Assembly (NCBI RefSeq): GCF_000285535.1
Contig: NZ_HE610986.1
Location: forward strand, 1,017,915 to 1,081,914
Length of the DNA stretch: 64,000 bases
Direction: 5' to 3'
Origin: Bacillus timonensis
GTDB lineage: Bacteria; Bacillota; Bacilli; Bacillales; Bacillaceae_L
Position 1 is the first letter of the stretch. Every line of letters starts with the position of its first letter. Below the pieces are notes generated by a model. It was given only the letters and a program-made list of their open reading frames with translations, ran no database searches and was not told the origin of the DNA. Positions 37,435 to 46,135 of this stretch are shown in pieces. The translations under genes and the position numbers were made by a program.

Positions 37435-38748
37435 TCAAAAGGATACATAATTAAGTGGGTTTACTGCGTTTGAATGTCCACCACTGTATTGAGTTGGACT
37501 ATATGGGCCGTCATAAATTTCAAAATGGAGATGCGGGCCAGTTGAGTCGCCTGTATTTCCCATGTATCCAATTAAATCTCCTTGTTGTACACGGTCATAC
37601 TGGCCAACAAAACGTTCCTGTAAATGCGCATAAACAGTTGTCATTTGACGCCCATTGATATAATGAGTAATCATAATGACATTTCCATAACTGCTTTCAA
37701 GGCGAGAGCGAGTAATGGTGCCATCTGCCGCTGCATAAATTGGAATATTTCCTGGGCGTCCACCTTTTCCAATATCAATTCCAAAGTGCATTTTTCCCCA
37801 ACGCACTCCAAAGCCTGAAGTGAGTCGTCCTGTTGTAGGTTTTATAAACCCTCCATTATTTACAGCTGGTGGTGCTGTTGCTGCTGGTGGCGGTGTATTC
37901 CCTGCCGCTTCGGCTTTCTTACGTTCTTCTTCAGCTTTTTTGCGTTGTTCCTCAAGTTCTTTTTGCCTTTGATTCCACGCATTGATTTCCATTTGTATTG
38001 CTTTTTCCTGTGCTGCTAATAATTCGCCAACATCCTCTAAAGCATGAAGCTCATCATGCATTTTTTGCTCTTCTGCTTTGAGTTGTGACATGACTTTATT
38101 TTGTTCTTTAATTTGTTCTTGTAACTGTATTTCTAATCGGTCAAGCTCTTTTAACTGTTCTTCTTGTTGTGCAAGTAAACTCTTAACCTCTACTTTATTA
38201 TCCTCTAATAGTTTAATATCAGCTTCATGCTCTTTCATAATATCACGGTCAGCTTGGACAAATGTAGATACTGCGCTAACCCGGTTAATGAAATCATTAA
38301 AACTTTTTGAGCCTAATAGCACATCCACATAACTGACCAATCCGCCACTTTCCTGAAGACTGCGCATACGCTCTTTAATAAGCTCGTCCCGCTTTTGAAT
38401 CCGTTCCTCAAGAACTTTCATCTCTGCCTCAAGGCGTTCAATTTCTTCTTTCGTTTCTTGGATTTGTGCCTTTGCGCCGTCTATTTTGCTACGTGTCTCA
38501 CCAACAGCAAGATCGAGCCGTTTAATTTCTTGTTCGACACTAACCTGTTGTTCTTTGATTTCGTCTAGAGCTCCCTCCTTTTGGGAGATTTCCGACTCAA
38601 GCTCTGATTTCTTTTGCTGAACTTCTTGCTTTTCACTTTCTAGTTCTTCATTTTTTTGAACCGCTAATGCAGTATTAGGCATAGATGTCAATAAACTTCC
38701 AAGTCCTATTGATATACCTATTCCAATCATGAGAAGTTTTCTTTTCAC
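37435..38748 (-). CDS. EnvC-like coiled-coil protein with M23 (LytM) peptidase domain
   Basis: A secreted peptidoglycan hydrolase or hydrolase activator. The protein (437 aa) has a signal peptide (LLMIGIGISIGLGSLLTSMPNTALA). A long Glu/Lys/Gln-rich coiled coil spans residues 30-270, an Ala/Pro linker follows, and a C-terminal LytM domain runs from about 305. The domain keeps the zinc motifs HFGIDIG and GPHLHFEI, so it may be catalytically active, unlike E. coli EnvC. GTG 38748 follows AGGAGG by ten bases; the upstream TTG overlaps that site. B. subtilis CwlO-type and EnvC-type proteins with this layout act in wall elongation or division. Confidence 0.92.
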   Translation of the reverse strand: MKRKLLMIGIGISIGLGSLLTSMPNTALAVQKNEELESEKQEVQQKKSELESEISQKEGALDEIKEQQVSVEQEIKRLDLAVGETRSKIDGAKAQIQETKEEIERLEAEMKVLEERIQKRDELIKERMRSLQESGGLVSYVDVLLGSKSFNDFINRVSAVSTFVQADRDIMKEHEADIKLLEDNKVEVKSLLAQQEEQLKELDRLEIQLQEQIKEQNKVMSQLKAEEQKMHDELHALEDVGELLAAQEKAIQMEINAWNQRQKELEEQRKKAEEERKKAEAAGNTPPPAATAPPAVNNGGFIKPTTGRLTSGFGVRWGKMHFGIDIGKGGRPGNIPIYAAADGTITRSRLESSYGNVIMITHYINGRQMTTVYAHLQERFVGQYDRVQQGDLIGYMGNTGDSTGPHLHFEIYDGPYSPTQYSGGHSNAVNPLNYVSF

Positions 38749-39003
38749 CCGCTCACATCCTCCTTCTACCAAACTAGCAATCTATAGATGAAAAATTTTA
38801 CTTTCCAACCATATGTATCACATTTTGTTATATATTCTCACGATTTGTATTATAACATAAATAATTGTCTTAAAACGTCAAAGTATTATTACAATTATAT
38901 TTCAGTAAGAGTTGAAAACACTGGATTTCACAAAGATTTTTCGACAATCTAATAGTAATCATTTTAACACGTTCAACGGGAAAATTCGACAATTAATTTC
39001 CAT

Positions 39004-39026
39004 AAAAAAACCCGCCAATAGGCGAG
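39004..39026 (-). terminator. Intrinsic terminator of the racemase operon
   Basis: CTCGCC and GGCGGG (minus strand) form a short stem followed by seven T, just beyond the stop of the 85-aa gene. The 38749-39003 gap upstream of the M23 gene is AT-rich with no gene apparent. Confidence 0.8.
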
Positions 39027-39032
39027 CTTATT

Positions 39033-39290
39033 TCATGCTTCTACAGGTTCTTTTTTCATTTGCGGGCGTACTGTTTGTTCCGCAGTTATCGCTTTAGAAC
39101 GAAGATGAATTTCATACCATGACTTTCCGTCTGAGGATTCCTTTACCTGAGATGTAACAATTTGAACATTCGGCAACAACTTCTTTACAATTTCCACTTC
39201 CTCTACCGACAACCTCAGCTCTCGATATAGTTTTCCGTCCTTAAATGAATCATGTAAAAATGCTTCAAACCTTGCATCCTGGTTTCTCAT
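39033..39290 (-). CDS. Small soluble protein of unknown function (85 aa)
   Basis: I do not recognise this protein. It is highly charged, with no signal peptide or membrane segment. A helical first half (RFEAFLHDSFKDGKLYRELRL and EEVEIVKKLLPN) is followed by a predicted strand-rich segment (VQIVTSQV, KSWYEIHL). A GGTGAGGACAGG sequence precedes ATG 39290. It starts 19 bp after the racemase gene and is followed by a terminator, so it is the last cistron of that operon. Codon use is like its neighbours. Confidence 0.75.
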   Translation of the reverse strand: MRNQDARFEAFLHDSFKDGKLYRELRLSVEEVEIVKKLLPNVQIVTSQVKESSDGKSWYEIHLRSKAITAEQTVRPQMKKEPVEA

Positions 39291-39309
39291 CCTGTCCTCA
39301 CCCGCATTC

Positions 39310-40017
39310 TTATTTTAGGCGCTTGCCTGAACGTAAAATCGATCTTTCCACAAGTACGTTCATGGCGTCAATTGTATGACGTTCTGCCTCATCACTTAAT
39401 TTTATGCAGGACAATTCCGTACATGCCAAAATCACAGTTTTACAATTCTCTTTTTCAACAAGGTGTTTTATGAGCTGCTCAAGCTCACTAGAATCAACAT
39501 CGAGGTCACTTTTGACATTGTTATAAATTATGTCCATGACCTTTTCTTGTAAGCTATCATTGGGGACTAAAAGCTCTAGCTTATACTTCTTACATACGTC
39601 AGCGTAGATTCCACTACGAATCGTCCCGTTTGTTGCAAGAATTCCAATCTTCGTATCGTCCCCATACATATCATGGATTTCCTTTATTGTTTCTTCAACC
39701 ATATTGATAATCGGAATTTTTGTCAGCTTCTGAAGCTCCTCGTAAAAATAATGAGATGTGTTACAAGGAATAGCAATATTCGATACACCTGCTGCTTCTA
39801 GGAGCTTGAAATCATTTTTAACAGCATCTAAAAATGTCTCGCCGGTATTAGTAAGGATTGCATTAGTTCGGTCCGGAAGAGTTGTATGATTAAGGATGAC
39901 CATATTTAGATGGTCTTGGTCCTTATGGGCCTCAGTTTTGTTGACTATTTTATCAAAGAAAACAGATGTCGCTTTTGGTCCCATTCCACCGATGACGCCT
40001 AGTATTTTTTGTTCCAT
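39310..40017 (-). CDS. Aspartate/glutamate racemase family protein
   Basis: A PLP-independent racemase with two catalytic Cys. The 235-aa protein begins with VIGGMGPKATSVFF, typical of the aspartate racemase branch. It carries both Cys motifs, IPCNTSHYF near residue 83 and LACTELSCI near 200. D-Asp production is the likeliest activity, though D-Glu or broad-specificity racemases share these motifs. ATG 40017 has AGG about eight bases upstream; GTG 40023 is less well placed. It follows the C39-like peptidase gene by 24 bp and shares its strand with AsnO-like and ATP-grasp genes, a context that fits D-amino-acid incorporation. Confidence 0.88.
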   Translation of the reverse strand: MEQKILGVIGGMGPKATSVFFDKIVNKTEAHKDQDHLNMVILNHTTLPDRTNAILTNTGETFLDAVKNDFKLLEAAGVSNIAIPCNTSHYFYEELQKLTKIPIINMVEETIKEIHDMYGDDTKIGILATNGTIRSGIYADVCKKYKLELLVPNDSLQEKVMDIIYNNVKSDLDVDSSELEQLIKHLVEKENCKTVILACTELSCIKLSDEAERHTIDAMNVLVERSILRSGKRLK

Positions 40018-40041
40018 GTTCACACCTAGTTTCGCTCATTT

Positions 40042-40833
40042 TTACTTTACAGTCATTGCATGACTTCCTAAATCAACATAGCTTGCAAAGAATGTATCTG
40101 CATCATATGTGACTTGTCCTTGCAATGGATTCATGACATGCACTTTATCACCCACGTAGCCATTTAAGACCACAGCATGTAAGTTGATTGGCGCATTGAA
40201 CTTCGTATTTGTGTTAGTAATGTTCCATGAATAATTGACTTTTTTCTTACTTAAGTCTAACGTTACCCAAATTACAACAGGATTACCCTCTTCAAGCTCC
40301 ATGATGATTTCCTCACGAGAGCTTCCGCTTAGGTCAATTGGTTCAAGATCAGCGTCTACCTTTTCTATGTATGATTGAGCTGCTTGAACAATTGGAGGCG
40401 CATAGGAAAAAAAGCCACTCCATTCCCGTGGGTTTCCTGCATATGCCTTATTAGGATCAGGTCCATATAAGACATTGTTGATTTTTTTAAATGGCTCCTT
40501 TGGCAAATAATTGTCTGACATGTCCAACTTGGAAACATCATAGCCATAAAAGTTCAAAATAGAAGTTAATGATGTAATTTCACAGCCATTTGGCAATTCC
40601 GGCAATTGAAGGATCTTTTCAACCGGAATAAACACTTCTATCACACCGTTCGATACTTCTCGATAGGGATTCGTCTCCTGTGCATACACAGTTGTAAGCC
40701 CAGAAAACACACCTTCTGTCCCATCAATCATACTTCTAGTAATGCCTTTAACAGTCTGAAAGTTCAATAATAGAAAAATGACACATATGAAATTCAAAAA
40801 TAATAGACCCGTTACTATTTTTTTCACTTCCAT
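40042..40833 (-). CDS. Membrane-anchored C39-like cysteine peptidase (YvpB-type)
   Basis: The 263-aa protein has one N-terminal membrane anchor (GLLFLNFICVIFLLLNF). A C39_2-type papain-like domain follows, with the Cys in LPNGCEITSLTSIL near residue 83 and the His in NLHAVVLNGY near 222. It would face outside the membrane. Related Bacillus proteins (YvpB) are uncharacterised. The start could be ATG 40833 or the GTG two codons later, which is better spaced from AAGGGG. It is followed closely by the racemase gene and preceded by a repeat and asnO. Confidence 0.86.
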   Translation of the reverse strand: MEVKKIVTGLLFLNFICVIFLLLNFQTVKGITRSMIDGTEGVFSGLTTVYAQETNPYREVSNGVIEVFIPVEKILQLPELPNGCEITSLTSILNFYGYDVSKLDMSDNYLPKEPFKKINNVLYGPDPNKAYAGNPREWSGFFSYAPPIVQAAQSYIEKVDADLEPIDLSGSSREEIIMELEEGNPVVIWVTLDLSKKKVNYSWNITNTNTKFNAPINLHAVVLNGYVGDKVHVMNPLQGQVTYDADTFFASYVDLGSHAMTVK

Positions 40834-40847
40834 CTGCCCCTTTTCTA

Positions 40848-40927
40848 GATGTTCAAAAAGCAGGTGTAAAATGACACGACGTAGCGCTTTTGCGGACGCG
40901 TCTTCTTCAACCTCCTATTTGAACACC
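40848..40927. repeat. Element bounded by GATGTTCAAAAAG and TTGAAC
   Basis: Shares its left boundary, and TTGAAC at the right, with the 46-bp element at 16883-16928, but has a longer and different interior (about 60 bp). It lies between asnO and the C39-like gene. Confidence 0.6.
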
Positions 40928-40982
40928 ATTCTAAATCTGATAGACAATCACTAGAAATCATTTATATGTGAAAAAAACATTT

Positions 40983-42830
40983 TTATAACTCAATGAAGAA
41001 TTTCTTATACCATACAAGGAATACATAGACTGTATAGATGTATCTTGCATAGTTGTGTCTTCCATGGAAGTGGTCGTCAAGGTATTTAACTAACTCATCT
41101 GTATGGAAGAACTCTTTTGCAATATCAGATTCGAACATGTCTTTAACGATATTGTAGTATTTCTCTTCACGAAGCCAGTGTCTCATTGGAACAGGGAACC
41201 CGACTTTTTCTCGTTTTGCCCATTCTTCTGGAAGTACCTTTTTCGATGCAGCACGAAGAGCGTATTTGGTATCAATGTCATTTACACGTAACTTACTTGG
41301 AATGTGTGATGCCATTGACATCACTTCTTTATCTAAAAATGGAACCCGTAATTCAATCGAATGAGCCATACTCATTTTGTCTGCTTTTAAGAGGATATCT
41401 CCTGGTAGCCAAAGTTTAAGGTCAAGGTACTGCATTTTCGTTAAATCATCTTTTCCTTTAACCTTATCATACACTTTTTTCGTAATACTTTGAATAGATG
41501 GGCCTGTTTGATATTCATCTTTTAAGACGTTACGAGCATCTTCTTCCTCAAATACCTTTGCTTGACCGATGAATTTTTCTTCTACTGGTTGTCCACCTTT
41601 AATAAGGAAGTTTGTGATCTTGTTTTTCGGAAGAGCACTACTAATCCCAGCAATCGCACGACGAATGCCAAATGGAATCTTTTCGTATTTTTCTAGCTTT
41701 CCAGACTTTTGGTACCAGACGTAACCTCCGAAGATTTCATCTGCCCCTTCACCAGAAAGTACGACTGTAACATGTTTACTTGCTAATTGTGATAAAAAGT
41801 ACAATGGAACAGATGATAAGTTTGATTGCGGCTCATCCATGTGATATTGGATTGTTGGCAGCATTTCAAATGCTTGATCTGCATTCATCAGTTCTTTGTA
41901 ATTCTCAATTTCAAGGATATCAGATAAATCTTTTGCTAAATTGGTTTCATTGAAGATTCCTTCATGGTCCTGGAATCCTACAGAAAATGTTTTATTTGGC
42001 ATTAATAGGGCTGTAATGTAGCTAGAGTCAACCCCTCCTGATAAAAACGAACCAACTTTGACATCACTAATTTTATGATATTTTACAGATTCTTTTAAAG
42101 TGTTATTTATTTCTTCAATAAAATGGTCAAGACCTTTATTTTCTGCTTCAAAGTCAACATCCCAATAAGGCTTGATTTCAATATTGCCTTTTTTGTAGAT
42201 CATATAATGACCAGGCTTTAATTTGTATACACCTTTGAAAAATGTCTCATCAAGCACTGAGTATTGGAAGGTTAAATAAGGTTTTAACGCGTCTTTGTTT
42301 AGCTCCTTTTTAAATGCTGGTTGCTTTAAAAATGCTTTTATTTCAGAGCCGAAGATAAGAGAATTATCGGTTGTGTTTTGGGTATAGTATAAAGGCTTAA
42401 TTCCAAAGAAGTCACGTGCTAAAAACATGGATTCATTGTTTTTATCCCAAATTGCAAAAGCAAACATCCCGCGAACCTTTTGTAAAAGGTCTACTCCATA
42501 TTCTTCATACGCATGAATTACGACTTCACTGTCAGAACCACTTTTAAAAATATGGCCCTTTTCAATAAGATCTTCACGAAGTTCTTGATAGTTGTAGATT
42601 TCACCATTGAAGACTAAGGCACAGCTTCTATCTTCATTCAACATTGGCTGACTTCCCTCTTCAGATAAATCAATAATGCTTAGGCGGCGAAAGCCTAATG
42701 TCGCATGGTTATCTGAAAAATAATTACCACTGTCAGGACCTCTATGGATTATTGTGTCCATCATATCATTAATTACTTTTACTTTATCTATTTCAAGCTT
42801 TGAGTCAGCAAAACCAACGAAGCCACACAT
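40983..42830 (-). CDS. Glutamine-hydrolysing asparagine synthase family protein (AsnO-like)
   Basis: The 615-aa protein has an N-terminal class II glutaminase domain with Cys2 as nucleophile (MCGFVGF). RGPDSGNYF, FNGEIYNYQEL and GSDSEVVIHAYEEYG are also present. A synthetase domain follows with the ATP pyrophosphatase loop SFLSGGVDSSYI near residue 263. Length and sequence match B. subtilis AsnO (YisO) better than AsnB or AsnH. Family members amidate free Asp or cell-wall residues: LtsA/AsnB-type enzymes amidate meso-DAP, and AsnH of E. faecium is linked to D-Asp amidation. Here a MurE-like ligase, an ATP-grasp ligase and a racemase are neighbours, so the acceptor may not be free Asp. AAAGGTGA precedes the ATG. 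Confidence 0.92.
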   Translation of the reverse strand: MCGFVGFADSKLEIDKVKVINDMMDTIIHRGPDSGNYFSDNHATLGFRRLSIIDLSEEGSQPMLNEDRSCALVFNGEIYNYQELREDLIEKGHIFKSGSDSEVVIHAYEEYGVDLLQKVRGMFAFAIWDKNNESMFLARDFFGIKPLYYTQNTTDNSLIFGSEIKAFLKQPAFKKELNKDALKPYLTFQYSVLDETFFKGVYKLKPGHYMIYKKGNIEIKPYWDVDFEAENKGLDHFIEEINNTLKESVKYHKISDVKVGSFLSGGVDSSYITALLMPNKTFSVGFQDHEGIFNETNLAKDLSDILEIENYKELMNADQAFEMLPTIQYHMDEPQSNLSSVPLYFLSQLASKHVTVVLSGEGADEIFGGYVWYQKSGKLEKYEKIPFGIRRAIAGISSALPKNKITNFLIKGGQPVEEKFIGQAKVFEEEDARNVLKDEYQTGPSIQSITKKVYDKVKGKDDLTKMQYLDLKLWLPGDILLKADKMSMAHSIELRVPFLDKEVMSMASHIPSKLRVNDIDTKYALRAASKKVLPEEWAKREKVGFPVPMRHWLREEKYYNIVKDMFESDIAKEFFHTDELVKYLDDHFHGRHNYARYIYTVYVFLVWYKKFFIEL

Positions 42831-42934
42831 AGTTTAATCACCTTTGTTATTAGATTTTTTGCATTAATTATTTCCGCCGGAGGCTCAAACCTTATTTAGT
42901 AGGGGATTAAATGTCCACTAAATAAAATTTGGGT

Positions 42935-44515
42935 TTATCCTTCACTGCGTCCTAACATTTGCCGTTGTTCTTTTGTTAGACCCGCTACACGGTGACGCAA
43001 TGGGAAAAACAGTTTTTCACGCGAAATACCCGGTCTCATTTTTGCAATTTGCTGTAGAGCAACTCCTGCACCGTAGTCCATTCCCTGTGCTCCAGCAAGA
43101 ATCACAACATCCCCTGTCTCTGCATGAGAAAGGGCTTGTGCAATGGCGTCATCTAGCTCATCATAAAGAGCCACATCAATTCCTGCCTTTTCCATAACCT
43201 CTAGGAACACAGCTGTTTCCTCGTCAGTTACATGGTCTTTGGACGTTACATGGGATACGCTTTTTGTCGCAATAATCTCATTAAAGCCGAGTGTTTTCGC
43301 CCATTTTACGATTGCTTCCGCGTTTTCACGGTTGACAGTTGGGCCACGTTCCCCACGAATCGCATAGACTAAATGAAGATCCTTGTATTCCATATACTTC
43401 AACGTTTGTAGTGTCACATCAATATTCCCTGCATTTGCAAAGTGGTCGTCAATGATTTTAAAACCATCCTCAAAAATAAATTCAAAACGGCGTTCCACTC
43501 CACCAAATTTTTTCAAACCTTGTTGAATGGAGGTTACAGGAACCCCACAAAGTAGACCAATTGTAACGGCCACCATCGCATTATAAACAGAGTGTAAACC
43601 AGGAACAGATAACTCAATCTCAAATTCTCCTGGCTCGACTTTATATTCATAACGAGAAAAAGGCTTTAAAATCTCAATTGTAAACTTGGCTCTACCAGTG
43701 GTCAAATCCAAATTTTTGCAAGCAATATGACCTTCTTTACTCTCCAATCCAAAGGTAATAACCTGTGCCTTTGTTTGATTAATTAAAGAAGTAGAATAAG
43801 AATCATCAAGGTTCAATATCGCATGGCTTTTTTCACTCGCATGGCGAATTAAACCTGACTTCACCTCAAAATATCGTTCAAATGAACCGTGCGAATCAAT
43901 GTGCTCACGGCTAATATTATTTAACGTTACAATATCATAATCAACTGCTTCGACACGATGTGTTTCTAATGCATTTGAGGAAACCTCCATCGTCACATGA
44001 GAAACATCTCGTTCTACCATTTGGCCTAAGTAAAATTGCAAGTCGAGTGATTCAGGTGTTGTTAGCTCAGACGGAATAGCGAAGTCATCAATCTTAATTG
44101 AAACCGTACCAATTAGGCCTGTTCGATAGCCCTCTTCCTCTAAAATGGCATTGGTCATGAATGAAGTAGTTGTTTTCCCGTTCGTTGCCGTAATTCCAAT
44201 CATATTCATCTTTTTTGACGGATTTTCATAAAACTTAGCGGCAAGTCTTGCAAGTGCAATTCGACTATTTTTCACAACGATTTGAGGAATCTCTAAACCT
44301 TCTTGCACATCCTCAACGACAGCCGCAACTGCTCCACTTGAAATCGCCTGTGAAAGGTATTTATGACCATCCGTTTTATATCCTTTAATACATACGAAGA
44401 GATGCCCTTCTTTTACTTTTCCAGAGTGGTAAGATAATCCACTAATTTCAATATCCTTTTCATCAATGGTTTCTTGAACCTCAATCGCTGACAAAAGTTC
44501 ATGTAGTTGAACCAT
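42935..44515 (-). CDS. MurE-like Mur ligase paralogue with altered C-terminal domain
   Basis: Mur ligases join amino acids to UDP-MurNAc peptides through an acyl-phosphate. The 526-aa protein has a MurE-type N-terminal domain, the P-loop GITATNGKTTTSFM near residue 108, ELTTPES near 148, and NISREHIDSHGSFERYFEVK near 215, with the Lys that is carbamylated in MurE. The C-terminal domain departs from canonical MurE: DYAHTP is replaced by DDHFANAG, and the meso-DAP recognition motif DNPR is absent where ATKSVSHVTS lies. It is therefore probably not the essential MurE and may add another amino acid. GAGGGAAC precedes ATG 44515, 43 bp after the ATP-grasp gene. Confidence 0.9.
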   Translation of the reverse strand: MVQLHELLSAIEVQETIDEKDIEISGLSYHSGKVKEGHLFVCIKGYKTDGHKYLSQAISSGAVAAVVEDVQEGLEIPQIVVKNSRIALARLAAKFYENPSKKMNMIGITATNGKTTTSFMTNAILEEEGYRTGLIGTVSIKIDDFAIPSELTTPESLDLQFYLGQMVERDVSHVTMEVSSNALETHRVEAVDYDIVTLNNISREHIDSHGSFERYFEVKSGLIRHASEKSHAILNLDDSYSTSLINQTKAQVITFGLESKEGHIACKNLDLTTGRAKFTIEILKPFSRYEYKVEPGEFEIELSVPGLHSVYNAMVAVTIGLLCGVPVTSIQQGLKKFGGVERRFEFIFEDGFKIIDDHFANAGNIDVTLQTLKYMEYKDLHLVYAIRGERGPTVNRENAEAIVKWAKTLGFNEIIATKSVSHVTSKDHVTDEETAVFLEVMEKAGIDVALYDELDDAIAQALSHAETGDVVILAGAQGMDYGAGVALQQIAKMRPGISREKLFFPLRHRVAGLTKEQRQMLGRSEG

Positions 44516-44558
44516 TTTGTTCCCTCTTTTCTATCGTTAGCGTTTCTTTTTGAATACC

Positions 44559-45731
44559 TTATTTACTAAACTTCTTCCCTGCAATCATTTTTGCAAATGA
44601 AATAAACGGTTTCGGATCGTTCCAGTCCCAAATTGCATGGGCTTTAGGCTTGAAGTAGGAACGAATCACCTGACCCATCGTAAGTTGACCAGTTTTTAAG
44701 TACCCTTTTACAGCATAAAAGTCCTCATAGGCATACCAAAAAACTTGACCTGTATCATGTTCAAGCCCTTTTGGCGGTAGTGGATTACCTGTAAGCTCAC
44801 GATATGTGATGTATGGGAAATTAAAGCCCACTTTATTTAATAACGTATTAAAGTTTGTAATCCTTACATTCAATTCAATCAAGTAAAATTGACCTGTTTC
44901 AGCATCCTTTTTAAACTCAATTTCCACAAAGCCTTTAAAGCCAATCGCTTCTAAAAAGCGTGTACCTATTTCCTTAAGCTCAGGAACATAGCGTTGCCCT
45001 GTATAAACAGATGCCCCAAAATTGATTGGATATTGGCGGAACTTCTGAGCAGTCACCCAATGTGTAACCTTCGCATCTTGATTCAAATACGCATCAAAGG
45101 TATACATATGATCATCAAACCCAGGAATAATTCGTTGAACGATGACCTCTTGTTTCGCCTCTTTTGCCTTTTGTAGAGCTTCATCAAGCTCCTCTCGGTT
45201 GTTTACAATAAACAGCTTTTTGCGAAAAATTGAAACGAAGGTCGGTGAATCTGTTGGCTTTACGACACATGGATATTTAATCGTTTCTTCTATCTTTTCA
45301 TAAAAATTGTCTTCATTTAAACGAACTGTTTCAGGAACAAGCATTCCATGTTCAGTTGCTAGTTGATGAAGGAGTTCCTTATCCATTGTCTTTGTGTAAA
45401 GACCTTGTTCTGTTTGAGGAATCAAGTAGTATTCCTTTAATTCATTCAAATACTGGTCAATGACCTCAACATAATTATCATGACAAGGAATTAGAACAGG
45501 CTTTGCTGTTTGTTTTCTTGCATATTCCTTTAAGAAGTCAATAAAACCTTCTGTATCTTTTCGATAATGCGGTGCAATAATATGCTCGGTACAGTATTTT
45601 GAATCTGCGCCGTACGTACCTTCGTATGAATAGTCTACGGCAACAGTATGTATGCCCTGTTTCCCCAAACACCGAATTGTGCTTAGACCTATATAGTAAT
45701 TGCAACCTAAAATGACTGCTTTATTATTCAT
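44559..45731 (-). CDS. ATP-grasp carboxylate-amine ligase, D-aspartate-ligase-like
   Basis: The 390-aa protein has a pre-ATP-grasp Rossmann-like start (AVILGCNYYIGLSTIRCLGK). The ATP-grasp core has KPTDSPTFVSIFRKKLFI near residue 140, VQRIIPGFDDHMYTFDAY near 190, and the metal-binding VEIEFKKDAETGQFYLIELN near 265-285. The order and spacing resemble Enterococcus faecium D-aspartate ligase, which adds D-Asp to peptidoglycan precursors, and other carboxylate-amine ligases. AGGGAG lies nine bases before ATG 45731. It is the first gene of the block continuing into the MurE-like and AsnO-like genes. The substrate remains inferred. Confidence 0.86.
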   Translation of the reverse strand: MNNKAVILGCNYYIGLSTIRCLGKQGIHTVAVDYSYEGTYGADSKYCTEHIIAPHYRKDTEGFIDFLKEYARKQTAKPVLIPCHDNYVEVIDQYLNELKEYYLIPQTEQGLYTKTMDKELLHQLATEHGMLVPETVRLNEDNFYEKIEETIKYPCVVKPTDSPTFVSIFRKKLFIVNNREELDEALQKAKEAKQEVIVQRIIPGFDDHMYTFDAYLNQDAKVTHWVTAQKFRQYPINFGASVYTGQRYVPELKEIGTRFLEAIGFKGFVEIEFKKDAETGQFYLIELNVRITNFNTLLNKVGFNFPYITYRELTGNPLPPKGLEHDTGQVFWYAYEDFYAVKGYLKTGQLTMGQVIRSYFKPKAHAIWDWNDPKPFISFAKMIAGKKFSK

Positions 45732-45872
45732 TTTATCGATCTCCCTAGTATCTATAACCTATAAAAACATTTTTCGACATTATTTCACATTCTCCATATT
45801 GACACAGAATAAGGGGTGTTTCAAGATGAAATCCATCTTATTCTCGCTTGTTACCAAGCTGTAATAATTGAA

Positions 45873-45988
45873 ATGTCCAAGGCGCGCAACTTTAAGTGAC
45901 AAGCATAAGACAAGGCTGACAGAAGGTTCATTTCATCTTCCAAAGCGATTGACTTAGACCAGAGAGCCGATAGCGCCTGAACTAGACA
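45873..45988 (-). repeat. Dispersed ~115-bp intergenic element, copy 2
   Basis: On the minus strand it starts GTCTAGTTCAGGCGCTATCG and contains AAGTCAATCGCTTTGGAAG and GTCTTATGCTTGTCA in the same order as copy 1. It fills part of the 404-bp gap upstream of the ATP-grasp gene; the rest of the gap holds one hairpin and no gene. Confidence 0.82.
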
Positions 45989-46009
45989 ACACAAATGAAA
46001 AAACAAACA

Positions 46010-46044
46010 TAAAAATAGAGTACAACATATATATTTTCGTACTC
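46010..46044 (-). terminator. Possible terminator downstream of the NRDE gene
   Basis: GAGTAC and GTACTC enclose an AT-rich loop and are followed on the minus strand by TATTTTTATG. It lies about 90 bp beyond the NRDE stop. Confidence 0.5.
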
Positions 46045-46135
46045 CATTCCCCTTTTTCGACCTATTTCCCCAATCTCTTTTGTAGTAGATTTATCATCTT
46101 TGTTCCATTATATACAATCGGTTTAGCTGCTCTCA

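Noticed and set aside
42973-43197. Plus-strand ORF of 74 codons inside the MurE-like gene
   Set aside because: It lies wholly within a well-supported conserved gene, has no ribosome binding site and no recognisable product.
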